Shown here: one piece after another, positions 1 to 7,426 of the stretch
How positions within the stretch are numbered: position 1 is the first letter of the stretch
Layout of the letters: every line of letters starts with the position of its first letter
NCBI GenBank assembly: GCA_012961925.1
Contig: DTYK01000039.1
Location: 1-15,338 of the forward strand
Direction of reading: 5' to 3'
Length of the DNA stretch: 15,338 nt
Source of the DNA: Candidatus Latescibacterota bacterium
Lineage (GTDB): Bacteria > Latescibacterota > MVCY01 > DTYK01
The notes under the pieces: model-generated
The model's database searches: none
What the model was told of the DNA's origin: nothing
Seen by the model: only the letters and a program-made list of their open reading frames with translations
Made by a program: the position numbers and the translations under genes

Positions 1-1
1 G

Positions 2-817
2 GCCGAAAACCCGTTTTATCAGATTATTCCCATAGAGAGCCTCTTGAAAGAATTGGAGTGGGGAAGATCAACAGAGAAACGCAGGACTTATATCTGGCCT
101 TTGAGTCTACTGTTCGGCCGAAGGAGGGAGAGCGCTAAGGAGCGGGCCGCTAATTTGATAAGGGCGGGTGAAAGGGCCAACGCCGACGTCCTCATCGTAG
201 GGGAGATCGATAAGTTCAGCCTCTCACGTTTCAGGGTGGGTATTCCTATGTTTGGCGGGTATGAATCATATTCAAGCACTGTGGAGCTCAGGGCTCGTAT
301 GCTGAGGGTGGTGGATGGTAAAGAGGTAGGTGTGATTAAGGGCCTTGGCGACGTCACCGATAGAGATCTTGGCCTTACCCTCTTCGGAAAAATGAGCGAG
401 AAGGCCGCCCAGTTTTACGGTCTGGATCAGATCGCCTTTGGATCGAAGGAGTTCAGGGGAACGGTGCTGGGCCGAGCTCTGGACCAGGCATTAGAACAAC
501 TTAAAGAGGGTGTTGAAAACATAATTCTCCCCCCTCCCGTTCCTAAGATTTCAGAGCCGGCTATTTTATTGGTGGATGGTGACCAGGTATACATTAACAT
601 AGGCTCGGAAGATGGGGTGAAGCCGGGCGACAGGTTGTACGTTTACAGGGAGGGGGAGGAGTTGAGGGATCCCGTAACAGGGGTCGTGCTGGGCCGGACT
701 GAGAAGAAGGTCGGCGTTGTGCAGGTTGTCGTCGTAAGGGCTGCCCATCTATCCAGGGCCAGGATAGCCGAGGGGCAGGAACAGATAAGGCCTGGAGACA
801 GGATACGAATAGAGTAG
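2..817 (+). CDS. CsgG-like / FlgT C-terminal-like envelope protein (5' truncated by window edge)
   Basis: The frame is open from base 2 to a TAG at 815-817, so the true start lies before the window. The TTG at 44 is only an internal codon. The visible N-terminal part has the CsgG-family pattern: a 'ESLLKELE' helix, then 'ANADVLIVGEI', a beta-rich stretch ending 'LRARMLRVVDGKEVG', and a helix 'GRALDQALEQL'. After a proline-rich linker ('LPPPVPKISEP') comes a second domain resembling the FlgT C-terminal domain: 'VYINIGSEDGVKPGDRLYVYR', a 'DPVTGVVLG' segment and a closing 'IRPGDRIRIE'. Family knowledge places such proteins in the periplasm or at the outer membrane, in curli secretion, flagellar or lipoprotein-linked roles. 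The signal peptide would be outside the window. Arginine codons are mainly AGG. The domain family is fairly clear but the specific role is not. Confidence 0.7.
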   Translation, partial: AENPFYQIIPIESLLKELEWGRSTEKRRTYIWPLSLLFGRRRESAKERAANLIRAGERANADVLIVGEIDKFSLSRFRVGIPMFGGYESYSSTVELRARMLRVVDGKEVGVIKGLGDVTDRDLGLTLFGKMSEKAAQFYGLDQIAFGSKEFRGTVLGRALDQALEQLKEGVENIILPPPVPKISEPAILLVDGDQVYINIGSEDGVKPGDRLYVYREGEELRDPVTGVVLGRTEKKVGVVQVVVVRAAHLSRARIAEGQEQIRPGDRIRIE

Positions 818-1041
818 GATTACTCTGACCCTTTGACGTAAGATTGTCATCTTGAAATATTATGATTTACCGTTACAGGTTAGCTTGTCCTCTCCGAAAG
901 GCATCGCCGACTTTCTTCTCCCTGTCTTGCGATGTAGAGTCGGTGGGTATCTTTGTACGAGGGAGAACCCCGAAGTCTGCCTGATATGTGAGGCGAAAAA
1001 GAAAAGGTTTGAAAGGTTGTGTAAAAGCGGACGCGTAGCAC
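818..1041 (+). other. nifJ leader / intergenic region with an imperfect stem-loop
   Basis: This 224-base gap holds the possible promoter above. It also holds a potential 8-bp stem, CGCCGACT (905-912) with AGTCGGTG (938-945), including one G-U pair and a 25-base loop. The purine-rich stretch at about 993-1018 is too far from the nifJ ATG to act as its ribosome site. I recognise no riboswitch or terminator here. Confidence 0.3.
833..863 (+). promoter_or_regulatory. possible sigma70-type promoter for the nifJ operon
   Basis: TTGACG at 833-838 matches the -35 consensus at 5 of 6 bases, and TATTAT at 858-863 matches the -10 at 5 of 6. The spacer is 19 bases, longer than the ideal 17. It lies just after the preceding gene ends and would leave a leader of about 170 bases before nifJ. 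Consensus preferences in this lineage are unknown, so this is tentative. Confidence 0.3.
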
Positions 1042-4000
1042 ATGATCAGACCCAGAGTAACAATCGATGGAAATGAGGCGGCGGCCTACGTGGCCTATCA
1101 TGTCAACGAGGTCATCGCCATATATCCGATTACACCCTCATCCCCCATGGGAGAGCTTGCGGACCAATGGGCCGCGGAAGGCAAGCCGAACGTCTGGGGC
1201 ATCGTGCCCCAGGTGGTGGAAATGCAGAGCGAGGGAGGAGCAGCAGGCGCCGTGCACGGTGCCCTGCAAACGGGTGCGTTGACGACGACCTTCACCGCCT
1301 CCCAGGGGTTGCTCCTGATGATATCCAACATGTATAAGATCGCCGGCGAGTTAACCTCTACCGTGTTCCACGTGTCAGCGCGGACCCCTGCGACTCACGC
1401 CCTCTCCATCTTCTGCGATCACGGCGATGTGATGGCGACGCGTTCCACCGGGTTTGGGCTGCTGGCTTCCAACTCGGTGCAGGAGGCTATGGATTTCGCC
1501 CTGATCGCTCATGCGGCCACCCTGGAGGCGCGTGTGCCGTTCCTGCATTTTTTCGATGGCTTCCGTACATCGCATGAGATCATGAAGGTCGAGCAACTGA
1601 CTCTGGATGACATGCGTATCATGATCGACGACGATTTGGTACGAGCTCACCGTGAACGGGCTTTGTCGCCGGATCGCCCTGTAATCCGAGGCACCGCGCA
1701 GAACCCGGATGCCTTCTTCCAGTCACGCGAGACGGTCAACCCATACTATCTTTCCTGTCCGACTACTGTGCAAAACGTTATGGACAAGTTCGCCCGAGTC
1801 ACCGGCCGGCGATATCACCTGTTCGACTACATCGGGGCGCCGGATGCTGAACGGGTGATCATATTGATGGGATCGGGTGCCGAAACCGCCCAGGAGGCAG
1901 TGGAATACCTGGTGGAACGCGGCGAAAAGTTGGGCGTTCTGAAAGTCCGCCTGTATCGCCCCTTCTCGGTGGAGCATTTCATCGGGGCGTTGCCGAAGAG
2001 CGTCAAGACGATCGCCACGCTGGATCGGACCAAGGAGCCCGGTAGCGCTGGCGAGCCGTTGTATCTGGACGCGGTGACGGCGGTGAACGAGGCGATGTCC
2101 AGGGGGATTGCGCCGTTCCGATCTTTGCCACACATTATAGGCGGACGCTATGGTCTGTCCTCGAAAGAGTTTACACCGGCGATGGTTAAGGCGATCTTCG
2201 ACGAGATGGCGAAGGATATTCCCAAGAACCACTTCACCGTGGGAATCAACGACGATGTGACTCACACCAGTCTGGAGTACGACCCAAACTTCTTTACAGA
2301 ACACCCTGGCGCTGTGCGCGCCATCTTCTACGGCCTGGGCTCCGACGGTACAGTAAGTGCCAACAAAAACTCCATCAAGATCATAGGCGAGGAGACGGAT
2401 AACTACGCCCAGGGTTACTTCGTCTACGATTCGAGGAAGGCCGGCTCAGTCACCACCTCGCACCTGCGCTTTGGGACCAAGCCCATCCACTCAACATATC
2501 TTATCAACCAGGCGAACTTTGTGGCCTGTCACCAATTCTCGTTCCTGGAACGTTTCGATGTACTGAAAGCAGCTGAGCCCGGTGCAACCTTTTTACTAAA
2601 CAGCCCCTACGGACCGGAAGAGGTGTGGGATTATCTCCCGCGCACGGTGCAGGGGCATATCATCAATAAGAAGTTGCGCTTCTTTGTGATAGACGCCTAT
2701 CGGGTGGCACGCGACACCGGCATGGGCGTTCGCATCAATACGATCATGCAAACTTGTTTCTTTGCCATTAGCGGTGTGTTGCCGCCCGAAGAGGCCATCT
2801 CGGCCATCAAGCGTTCGATCGAGAAAACATACGGCAAGCGTGGTGAAGAGGTCATCCGTAAGAACTTTGCGGCCGTGGATAGCACGCTGGATCAACTCCA
2901 TGAGGTAGAGGTGCCGAGAGAGGTGACCAGCACCTTCGACATCCATCCCCCGGTGCCGGCGGAGGCACCCGAGTTCGTCCAGAAGGTGACCGCCAAAATG
3001 ATCGCCGGGGAAGGAGATTCGTTACCGGTGAGTGCCATGCCGTTCGATGGGACATATCCCAGCGGAACGACACAGTGGGAGAAGCGAAACATCGCTCTGG
3101 ATATTCCGGTCTGGGACCCGGACACATGTATACAGTGCGGAAAATGTGTATCGGTCTGTCCTCACGCGGTAATTCGCTCCAAAGTCTATGACCCTGAACT
3201 GCTCACCGACGCCCCCCCTGAGTTCAAATCCATTGCGGCGCGCTGGCGTCGATTCCAGGACATGCGCTTCACCGTCCAGGTCTCGCCGGAAGATTGCACA
3301 GGCTGTGCCCTGTGTGTGCAGGTCTGTCCGGCCAAGAACAGGAAAGAACCTCGACTCAAAGCCATCAATATGGCTCCGCAGGCACCTATTCGAGAGCAGG
3401 AGTCGAAGAACTGGAAATTCTTTCTGCAATTGCCGGAGGCGGATCGGAAGAACCTCAACTTGAGGATGGTAAAGGATATCCAGTTGCTTCAGCCGCTTTT
3501 TGAATTTTCCGGTGCTTGCGCAGGCTGCGGCGAAACGCCCTATCTCAAATTGCTGAGCCAATTGTTCGGCGATCGAGCCATTATCGCCAACTCGACCGGA
3601 TGTTCTTCGATTTACGGCGGTAACCTTCCGACTACCCCATGGACCTTCAACCGCCAGGGACGCGGTCCGACATGGTCCAATTCACTCTTCGAGGATAACG
3701 CCGAGTTCGGATTTGGAATGCGTCTGGCGCTGGATAAACAACTGGAACACGCGAGGGAATTGCTCGTCCACCTTTCGTCAACGATCGGTGAAGAGCTGGT
3801 GCAGGCACTGCTCAATGCAGATCAGTCCACCGAAGCCGGCATACAACAGCAGCGTGAACGGGTGGAAACGCTTAAGGAAAGGCTGGAAGGGCTGGACATA
3901 CCTGAGGCCAGGGATCTAATCAGCATGGCTGACGTGCTGGTCACGAAGAGCGTGTGGATCGTTGGAGGCGACGGGTGGGCGTATGACATAGGATACGGAG

Positions 4001-4620
4001 GATTGGACCACGTGCTGTCTTTGGGGCGCAATGTGAACGTTTTGGTGCTCGACACAGAGGTCTATTCCAACACAGGCGGACAGATGTCCAAGGCGACGCC
4101 GCGCGGTGTCGTGGCTAAGTTCGCCGCTGGCGGCAAACCGACGCCTAAGAAAGACCTGGCGATGATGGCCATGACCTACGGAAGCATCTACGTCGCACGT
4201 GTGGCCTTGGGTGCCAATGATGCCCAGACCGTCAGAGCCTTTCTTGAGGCAGAAGCCTATGAGGGGCCTTCCCTTATCATCGCCTACAGCCACTGTATCG
4301 CTCATGGCTATGATCTGGTTTACGGTATGGAACAACAGAAAGCCGCTGTCCTCTCCGGATACTGGCCTTTAATGCGTTATAACCCCGATCTTCTTAAAGA
4401 GGGCAAGAATCCACTGCAACTGGATTCCAAACCGCCAGCCCTGCCGTTGGAGAAATACGTCTACAACGAGATGCGCTACAGGATGCTTGTCCGCAGCGAT
4501 CCGGGCGCCGCTAAGCGGCTGTTAGAACTCGCCCAGGAAGACGTGCTGGCGCGATGGCGTCTCTATGAGCACTGGGCGGCTATCCCAGTCAATGGCATCA
4601 CGAAGGAGGAGGAAGAATGA
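1042..4620 (+). CDS. nifJ: pyruvate:ferredoxin (flavodoxin) oxidoreductase, single-chain type
   Basis: This cytoplasmic enzyme oxidatively decarboxylates pyruvate with CoA to acetyl-CoA, CO2 and reduced ferredoxin or flavodoxin; it can run in reverse. The 1192 residues carry the whole single-chain architecture. The N-terminal pyruvate/TPP domain has 'YPITPSSP' (T31), E64 and R114, at the same numbers as the active-site residues of the Desulfovibrio africanus enzyme. Next come an EKR-type segment ('VGINDDVTHTSLEYD') and two [4Fe-4S] motifs, C696/C699/C702/C706 and C752/C755/C758/C762. The proximal cluster uses C826, C829 and C1085. The TPP site is 'GGDGWAYDIG' (975-984) with 'NTGGQ' (1010-1014). 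The C-terminus lacks the cysteines of the D. africanus extension. A stop at 1036-1038 forces the start at 1042, although no strong ribosome site is seen. The gene overlaps the next by four bases. Of the first 17 arginines only two use AGR codons, unlike the flanks. Confidence 0.96.
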   Translation: MIRPRVTIDGNEAAAYVAYHVNEVIAIYPITPSSPMGELADQWAAEGKPNVWGIVPQVVEMQSEGGAAGAVHGALQTGALTTTFTASQGLLLMISNMYKIAGELTSTVFHVSARTPATHALSIFCDHGDVMATRSTGFGLLASNSVQEAMDFALIAHAATLEARVPFLHFFDGFRTSHEIMKVEQLTLDDMRIMIDDDLVRAHRERALSPDRPVIRGTAQNPDAFFQSRETVNPYYLSCPTTVQNVMDKFARVTGRRYHLFDYIGAPDAERVIILMGSGAETAQEAVEYLVERGEKLGVLKVRLYRPFSVEHFIGALPKSVKTIATLDRTKEPGSAGEPLYLDAVTAVNEAMSRGIAPFRSLPHIIGGRYGLSSKEFTPAMVKAIFDEMAKDIPKNHFTVGINDDVTHTSLEYDPNFFTEHPGAVRAIFYGLGSDGTVSANKNSIKIIGEETDNYAQGYFVYDSRKAGSVTTSHLRFGTKPIHSTYLINQANFVACHQFSFLERFDVLKAAEPGATFLLNSPYGPEEVWDYLPRTVQGHIINKKLRFFVIDAYRVARDTGMGVRINTIMQTCFFAISGVLPPEEAISAIKRSIEKTYGKRGEEVIRKNFAAVDSTLDQLHEVEVPREVTSTFDIHPPVPAEAPEFVQKVTAKMIAGEGDSLPVSAMPFDGTYPSGTTQWEKRNIALDIPVWDPDTCIQCGKCVSVCPHAVIRSKVYDPELLTDAPPEFKSIAARWRRFQDMRFTVQVSPEDCTGCALCVQVCPAKNRKEPRLKAINMAPQAPIREQESKNWKFFLQLPEADRKNLNLRMVKDIQLLQPLFEFSGACAGCGETPYLKLLSQLFGDRAIIANSTGCSSIYGGNLPTTPWTFNRQGRGPTWSNSLFEDNAEFGFGMRLALDKQLEHARELLVHLSSTIGEELVQALLNADQSTEAGIQQQRERVETLKERLEGLDIPEARDLISMADVLVTKSVWIVGGDGWAYDIGYGGLDHVLSLGRNVNVLVLDTEVYSNTGGQMSKATPRGVVAKFAAGGKPTPKKDLAMMAMTYGSIYVARVALGANDAQTVRAFLEAEAYEGPSLIIAYSHCIAHGYDLVYGMEQQKAAVLSGYWPLMRYNPDLLKEGKNPLQLDSKPPALPLEKYVYNEMRYRMLVRSDPGAAKRLLELAQEDVLARWRLYEHWAAIPVNGITKEEEE
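4603..4609 (+). promoter_or_regulatory. strong Shine-Dalgarno for the DHOD-like gene, inside nifJ
   Basis: AAGGAGG at 4603-4609 sits seven bases before the ATG at 4617, within the last codons of nifJ. It explains the odd acidic 'KEEEE' end of NifJ and implies coupled translation of the two proteins. Confidence 0.75.
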
Positions 4621-5639
4621 CCGATCTGTCCACGAACTATATGGGTCTCAACCTGAAAAATCCGTTAGTTGCCTCCTCCTCACCTCTGTGCGAAAATGTA
4701 GACAACATCCGCCGGATGGAGGAGGCGGGTGCGGCTGCGGTTGTGCTCCATTCGCTTTTCGAAGAGCAGATCACGCTCGAAAGCCGAGAGTTAGACCGTT
4801 ATCTCACGCAAGGCACGGAGAGCTTTGCCGAGGCCCTCACCTATTTTCCCGATTTGGGCAGCTACAAACTGGGTCCAGATGAATACCTGGAACACATCCG
4901 TCGAGCCAAGAGCACGGTGGACATCCCCGTCATGGGTAGCCTTAACGGCATTTCAACCGGAAAATGGATCAAGTATGCGAAAGCGATCGAAGAGGCCGGA
5001 GCCGATGCGTTGGAGCTCAACATCTACTACATTCCCACTGACATGGATGAGACCTGCGAGCAGATCGAGCGGATGTATGTCGATCTGGTGCGTGATGTTA
5101 AAGACAGTGCCAGCATACCGGTGGCGGTCAAACTCAGCCCATACTTCAGTTCGATGCCCCGTATGGCACGCTGTTTAGATCAAGCAGGTGCGAACGCGCT
5201 GGTGCTTTTCAATCGCTTCTACCAGCCGGACCTCGATCTGGAGAACATAGAGGTAGTTCCGAATCTGGTCTTTAGCACTTCAAATGAGCTGCGTCTACGT
5301 CTGCGCTGGGTGGCGATCTTATATGGAAACGTCCGAGCTGATCTGGCGGTCACTGGCGGCGTTCACACAGCCGACGACGTGGTGAAGGCGATGATGGTCG
5401 GAGCACGGGTGGCGATGATGACTTCAGCGCTTTTGAAGCACGGTATTGGGCACATGGTGACGGTGCTTGCTAACCTGATTTCCTGGATGGAAGCACATGA
5501 ATATGAGTCCATTCGACAAATGCAGGGCGTCATGAGTCAGCAGTCGGTGGCTGATCCAGCGGCTTTTGAGCGCGCCAATTACATGAAAGTGTTGGGTTCT
5601 TATAAGTGGCGGTTGTGGCTGGAAAACCGAAGTCTATGA
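4617..5639 (+). CDS. dihydroorotate dehydrogenase-like flavoprotein, catalytic base missing
   Basis: This 340-residue protein has the FMN-binding TIM-barrel fold of the class 1 dihydroorotate dehydrogenases. It shows 'LKNPLVASSSPL' near the start, 'PVMGSLNG' (114-121), the 'GADALELN' strand, 'VAVKLSPY' with K172, N199, and the phosphate-binding 'AVTGGVHTADDVVKAMMVGA' region with G247-G248. The catalytic loop is changed. Class 1 enzymes have 'LNxSCPN' with a Cys base and class 2 a Ser; here residues 134-140 read LNIYYIP, with tyrosine 138 at the catalytic position. Pyrimidine synthesis is therefore unlikely. The four-base overlap with nifJ and the embedded ribosome site suggest a role linked to pyruvate/ferredoxin metabolism, perhaps as an electron-transfer or accessory flavoprotein. 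That role is inference. All 20 arginines use CGN codons. Confidence 0.85.
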   Translation: MTDLSTNYMGLNLKNPLVASSSPLCENVDNIRRMEEAGAAAVVLHSLFEEQITLESRELDRYLTQGTESFAEALTYFPDLGSYKLGPDEYLEHIRRAKSTVDIPVMGSLNGISTGKWIKYAKAIEEAGADALELNIYYIPTDMDETCEQIERMYVDLVRDVKDSASIPVAVKLSPYFSSMPRMARCLDQAGANALVLFNRFYQPDLDLENIEVVPNLVFSTSNELRLRLRWVAILYGNVRADLAVTGGVHTADDVVKAMMVGARVAMMTSALLKHGIGHMVTVLANLISWMEAHEYESIRQMQGVMSQQSVADPAAFERANYMKVLGSYKWRLWLENRSL

Positions 5640-5705
5640 AGATCGCTTTGTGGAAAATTCGCTAAATATGCCGCTGCAACAGATTGATGTGTGGAGGTGG
5701 TGAAA

Positions 5706-6251
5706 ATGAAGGGAGTTAATCTTGGCTACAGGGTTCCCCTTCTCGTTCTCTGCTTAGCGTCGCTGCTCTCTGCCAACACTGCCTATGGCAAGCGCAGTAT
5801 GCTGAGCCTTGAGGAACTTGTTACCGGATCCAGCGATATTATAATCGGGGAGGTAAAAGATATCACGGCCCGTTCCGATGAGGAGACCGGAGGTGTTTAC
5901 ACTTTCGTGGATATAGAGATCAGGGACGTGATAAAAGGCAATTCACCGACGGAGGCCATGGTGGTTAAGGTCCCTGGGGGCGAAGTTGACGGTGTCAAGG
6001 TATGGGCCGAAGATCAGACGACCTTTGACCCGGGAGAGGATGTGCTTCTCTTCCTTAACCCCATGGATGATGGGTACTACACAGTTTATGGGTTGCGCCA
6101 GGGTAAGTTTACCATAGAGGACGATGGGGTGGTGTGGCAGAGACTATCCTTGGAGGCATTTGTAGAACGAATTAGAGGTATAATTGACGGCGAGATCTTA
6201 ACAGGTATAAAGCTCACAACCTGGGGCAAGATAAAGGAGCTCTTCAGGTGA
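5706..6251 (+). CDS. exported protein of unknown function (LEELV / GEVLLFL type)
   Basis: I place the start at ATG 5706 rather than the in-frame GTG at 5691, because GGAGGT at 5694-5699 gives a well-spaced ribosome site. The 181-residue product begins with a signal peptide: a basic start, the hydrophobic stretch 'VPLLVLCLASLL' and a probable cleavage after 'NTAYG'. The mature part is a compact beta-rich domain. It has 'MLSLEELVTGSSDIIIGEV', a 'TFVDIEIRDVIKG' strand, 'VVKVPGGEVDGV', 'FDPGEDVLLFLNP', 'YGLRQGKFTI' and a final 'LEAFVERIRGII' helix. I recall similar exported hypothetical proteins in environmental bacteria but no assigned function. There is no lipobox cysteine, so a free periplasmic or secreted form is likely. 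The 66-base gap from the gene upstream suggests separate regulation is possible. Confidence 0.75.
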   Translation: MKGVNLGYRVPLLVLCLASLLSANTAYGKRSMLSLEELVTGSSDIIIGEVKDITARSDEETGGVYTFVDIEIRDVIKGNSPTEAMVVKVPGGEVDGVKVWAEDQTTFDPGEDVLLFLNPMDDGYYTVYGLRQGKFTIEDDGVVWQRLSLEAFVERIRGIIDGEILTGIKLTTWGKIKELFR

Positions 6252-6385
6252 AGAGGCCGTCTTCTCACCCCACTATTTATCCTTTTCCTCTTCTTTACCG
6301 GTCGAGCTGATTTGATTGGCCGCGTGTTACTTAGATGAGTTCAGTCCCTTGTGCTCAATGGACCGTCAATAAAGGAGAGCCATCG

Positions 6386-7405
6386 ATGCTTCAGGCGACC
6401 ATGGTTGAGCCGGGAAGGATCCAATTCGACGAAGTTCCCAGGCCAGAGGCTGGGGTCGATGAGGTGGTTATAGAAGTGAAGGCCTGCGGGATCTGTGGAT
6501 CTGACGTCCATGTTTGGAAGGGGGAGCACCCCTTCACCTCCTATCCCATAATTCAGGGGCATGAGTTCTCCGGGGTCGTGGATTCAGTGGGGACGAATGT
6601 CGATTCCATCAATCCTGGTGCAAAGGTGACCATCGAACCCTCCCTTGTATGTGGTACCTGCCATCCCTGTCGGCATGGGAGATACAATATCTGCGATAAC
6701 TTGAAAGTTATGGGCTTTCAGGCCGACGGTTGCCACAGGAACTTCTTTGCAGTTCCTCAACAGAAGGTAGTCCCGTTGCCGCCAGAGATCTCTTTCGAGC
6801 CGGGTGCTATGGTGGAACCGGCTGCGGTAGGCGTGCATGCTGTTAAGAGATCGGGGCTCAAAGCTGGGGGGAGAGTTCTCGTTCTGGGCGCGGGACCGAT
6901 CGGTATCCTCACAATGCAGGCCGCCAAAGGGATGGGAGCCTCGGAGGTTATGATCACGGACGTCGTTAACTTCAGACTTGAGACGGCGCGCAGGGTTGGT
7001 GCTGATTATACCGTTAATGTTGCAGAGGAAGACCTGTTTGACTCCATTAAAGGTGCTTTCGGCAGGGATGGACTTGATGTGGTGATCGAGTGTGTTGGCT
7101 CCGAACAGGCCTTGGAGACCGCAATCCAGGTGGCACGCAAGGGGTCAAGGATTGTGGTTGTTGGTGTCGTGGGTGGACGCCCGAGGCTTTCGCTGGGATT
7201 ACTACAGGACCGAGAGCTGGAGATGATCGGGTCACTGATGTACATGAGAGAAGACTTCGAACTGGCCATAGACCTCATCAGGACGGGCAGGATCAACCCC
7301 GTTCAACTTATTACACGTAGATTCGAGTTTGAGCACTTACCCGAGGCTTATCGGGAGGCCGACGAGAGGAAAGGACAGAACCTGAAGGTGATGGTCATAT
7401 TTTGA
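6386..7405 (+). CDS. zinc-dependent medium-chain alcohol/polyol dehydrogenase
   Basis: I choose ATG 6386, preceded by AAGGAGAG (6372-6379), over the in-frame ATG at 6335. The extra residues there ('MSSVPCAQWTVNKGEPS') do not look like the family. The 339-residue protein is a cytoplasmic NAD(P)-dependent dehydrogenase of the sorbitol/threonine-dehydrogenase branch. Catalytic zinc ligands are C37 in 'CGICGSDVH', H59-E60 in 'QGHEFSG', and E144 in 'VEPAAVG'. The structural zinc uses C89, C92, C95 and C103. The Rossmann motif is 'VLGAGPIG' (166-173), and the aspartate in 'VMITDV' at the end of the next strand favours NAD over NADP. The substrate is probably a sugar alcohol, sugar acid or threonine-like compound, but nothing nearby fixes it. 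A 21-base gap separates it from the next gene, so the two may share a transcript. Confidence 0.9.
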   Translation: MLQATMVEPGRIQFDEVPRPEAGVDEVVIEVKACGICGSDVHVWKGEHPFTSYPIIQGHEFSGVVDSVGTNVDSINPGAKVTIEPSLVCGTCHPCRHGRYNICDNLKVMGFQADGCHRNFFAVPQQKVVPLPPEISFEPGAMVEPAAVGVHAVKRSGLKAGGRVLVLGAGPIGILTMQAAKGMGASEVMITDVVNFRLETARRVGADYTVNVAEEDLFDSIKGAFGRDGLDVVIECVGSEQALETAIQVARKGSRIVVVGVVGGRPRLSLGLLQDRELEMIGSLMYMREDFELAIDLIRTGRINPVQLITRRFEFEHLPEAYREADERKGQNLKVMVIF

Positions 7406-7426
7406 ATAAAACACAACGGAGGCGTC

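Noticed and set aside
852..1076. Small + strand frame with several cysteines overlapping the nifJ start
   Set aside because: It starts with TTG, has no ribosome site, overlaps nifJ by 35 bases in another frame and resembles no family I know.
1723..2304. 193-codon antisense frame within nifJ
   Set aside because: The + strand encodes well-conserved PFOR sequence here; the antisense translation has no recognisable features.
6335..6385. Longer N-terminus of the zinc dehydrogenase starting at ATG 6335
   Set aside because: The 17 extra residues do not fit the family and ATG 6386 has a clear, well-spaced ribosome site.
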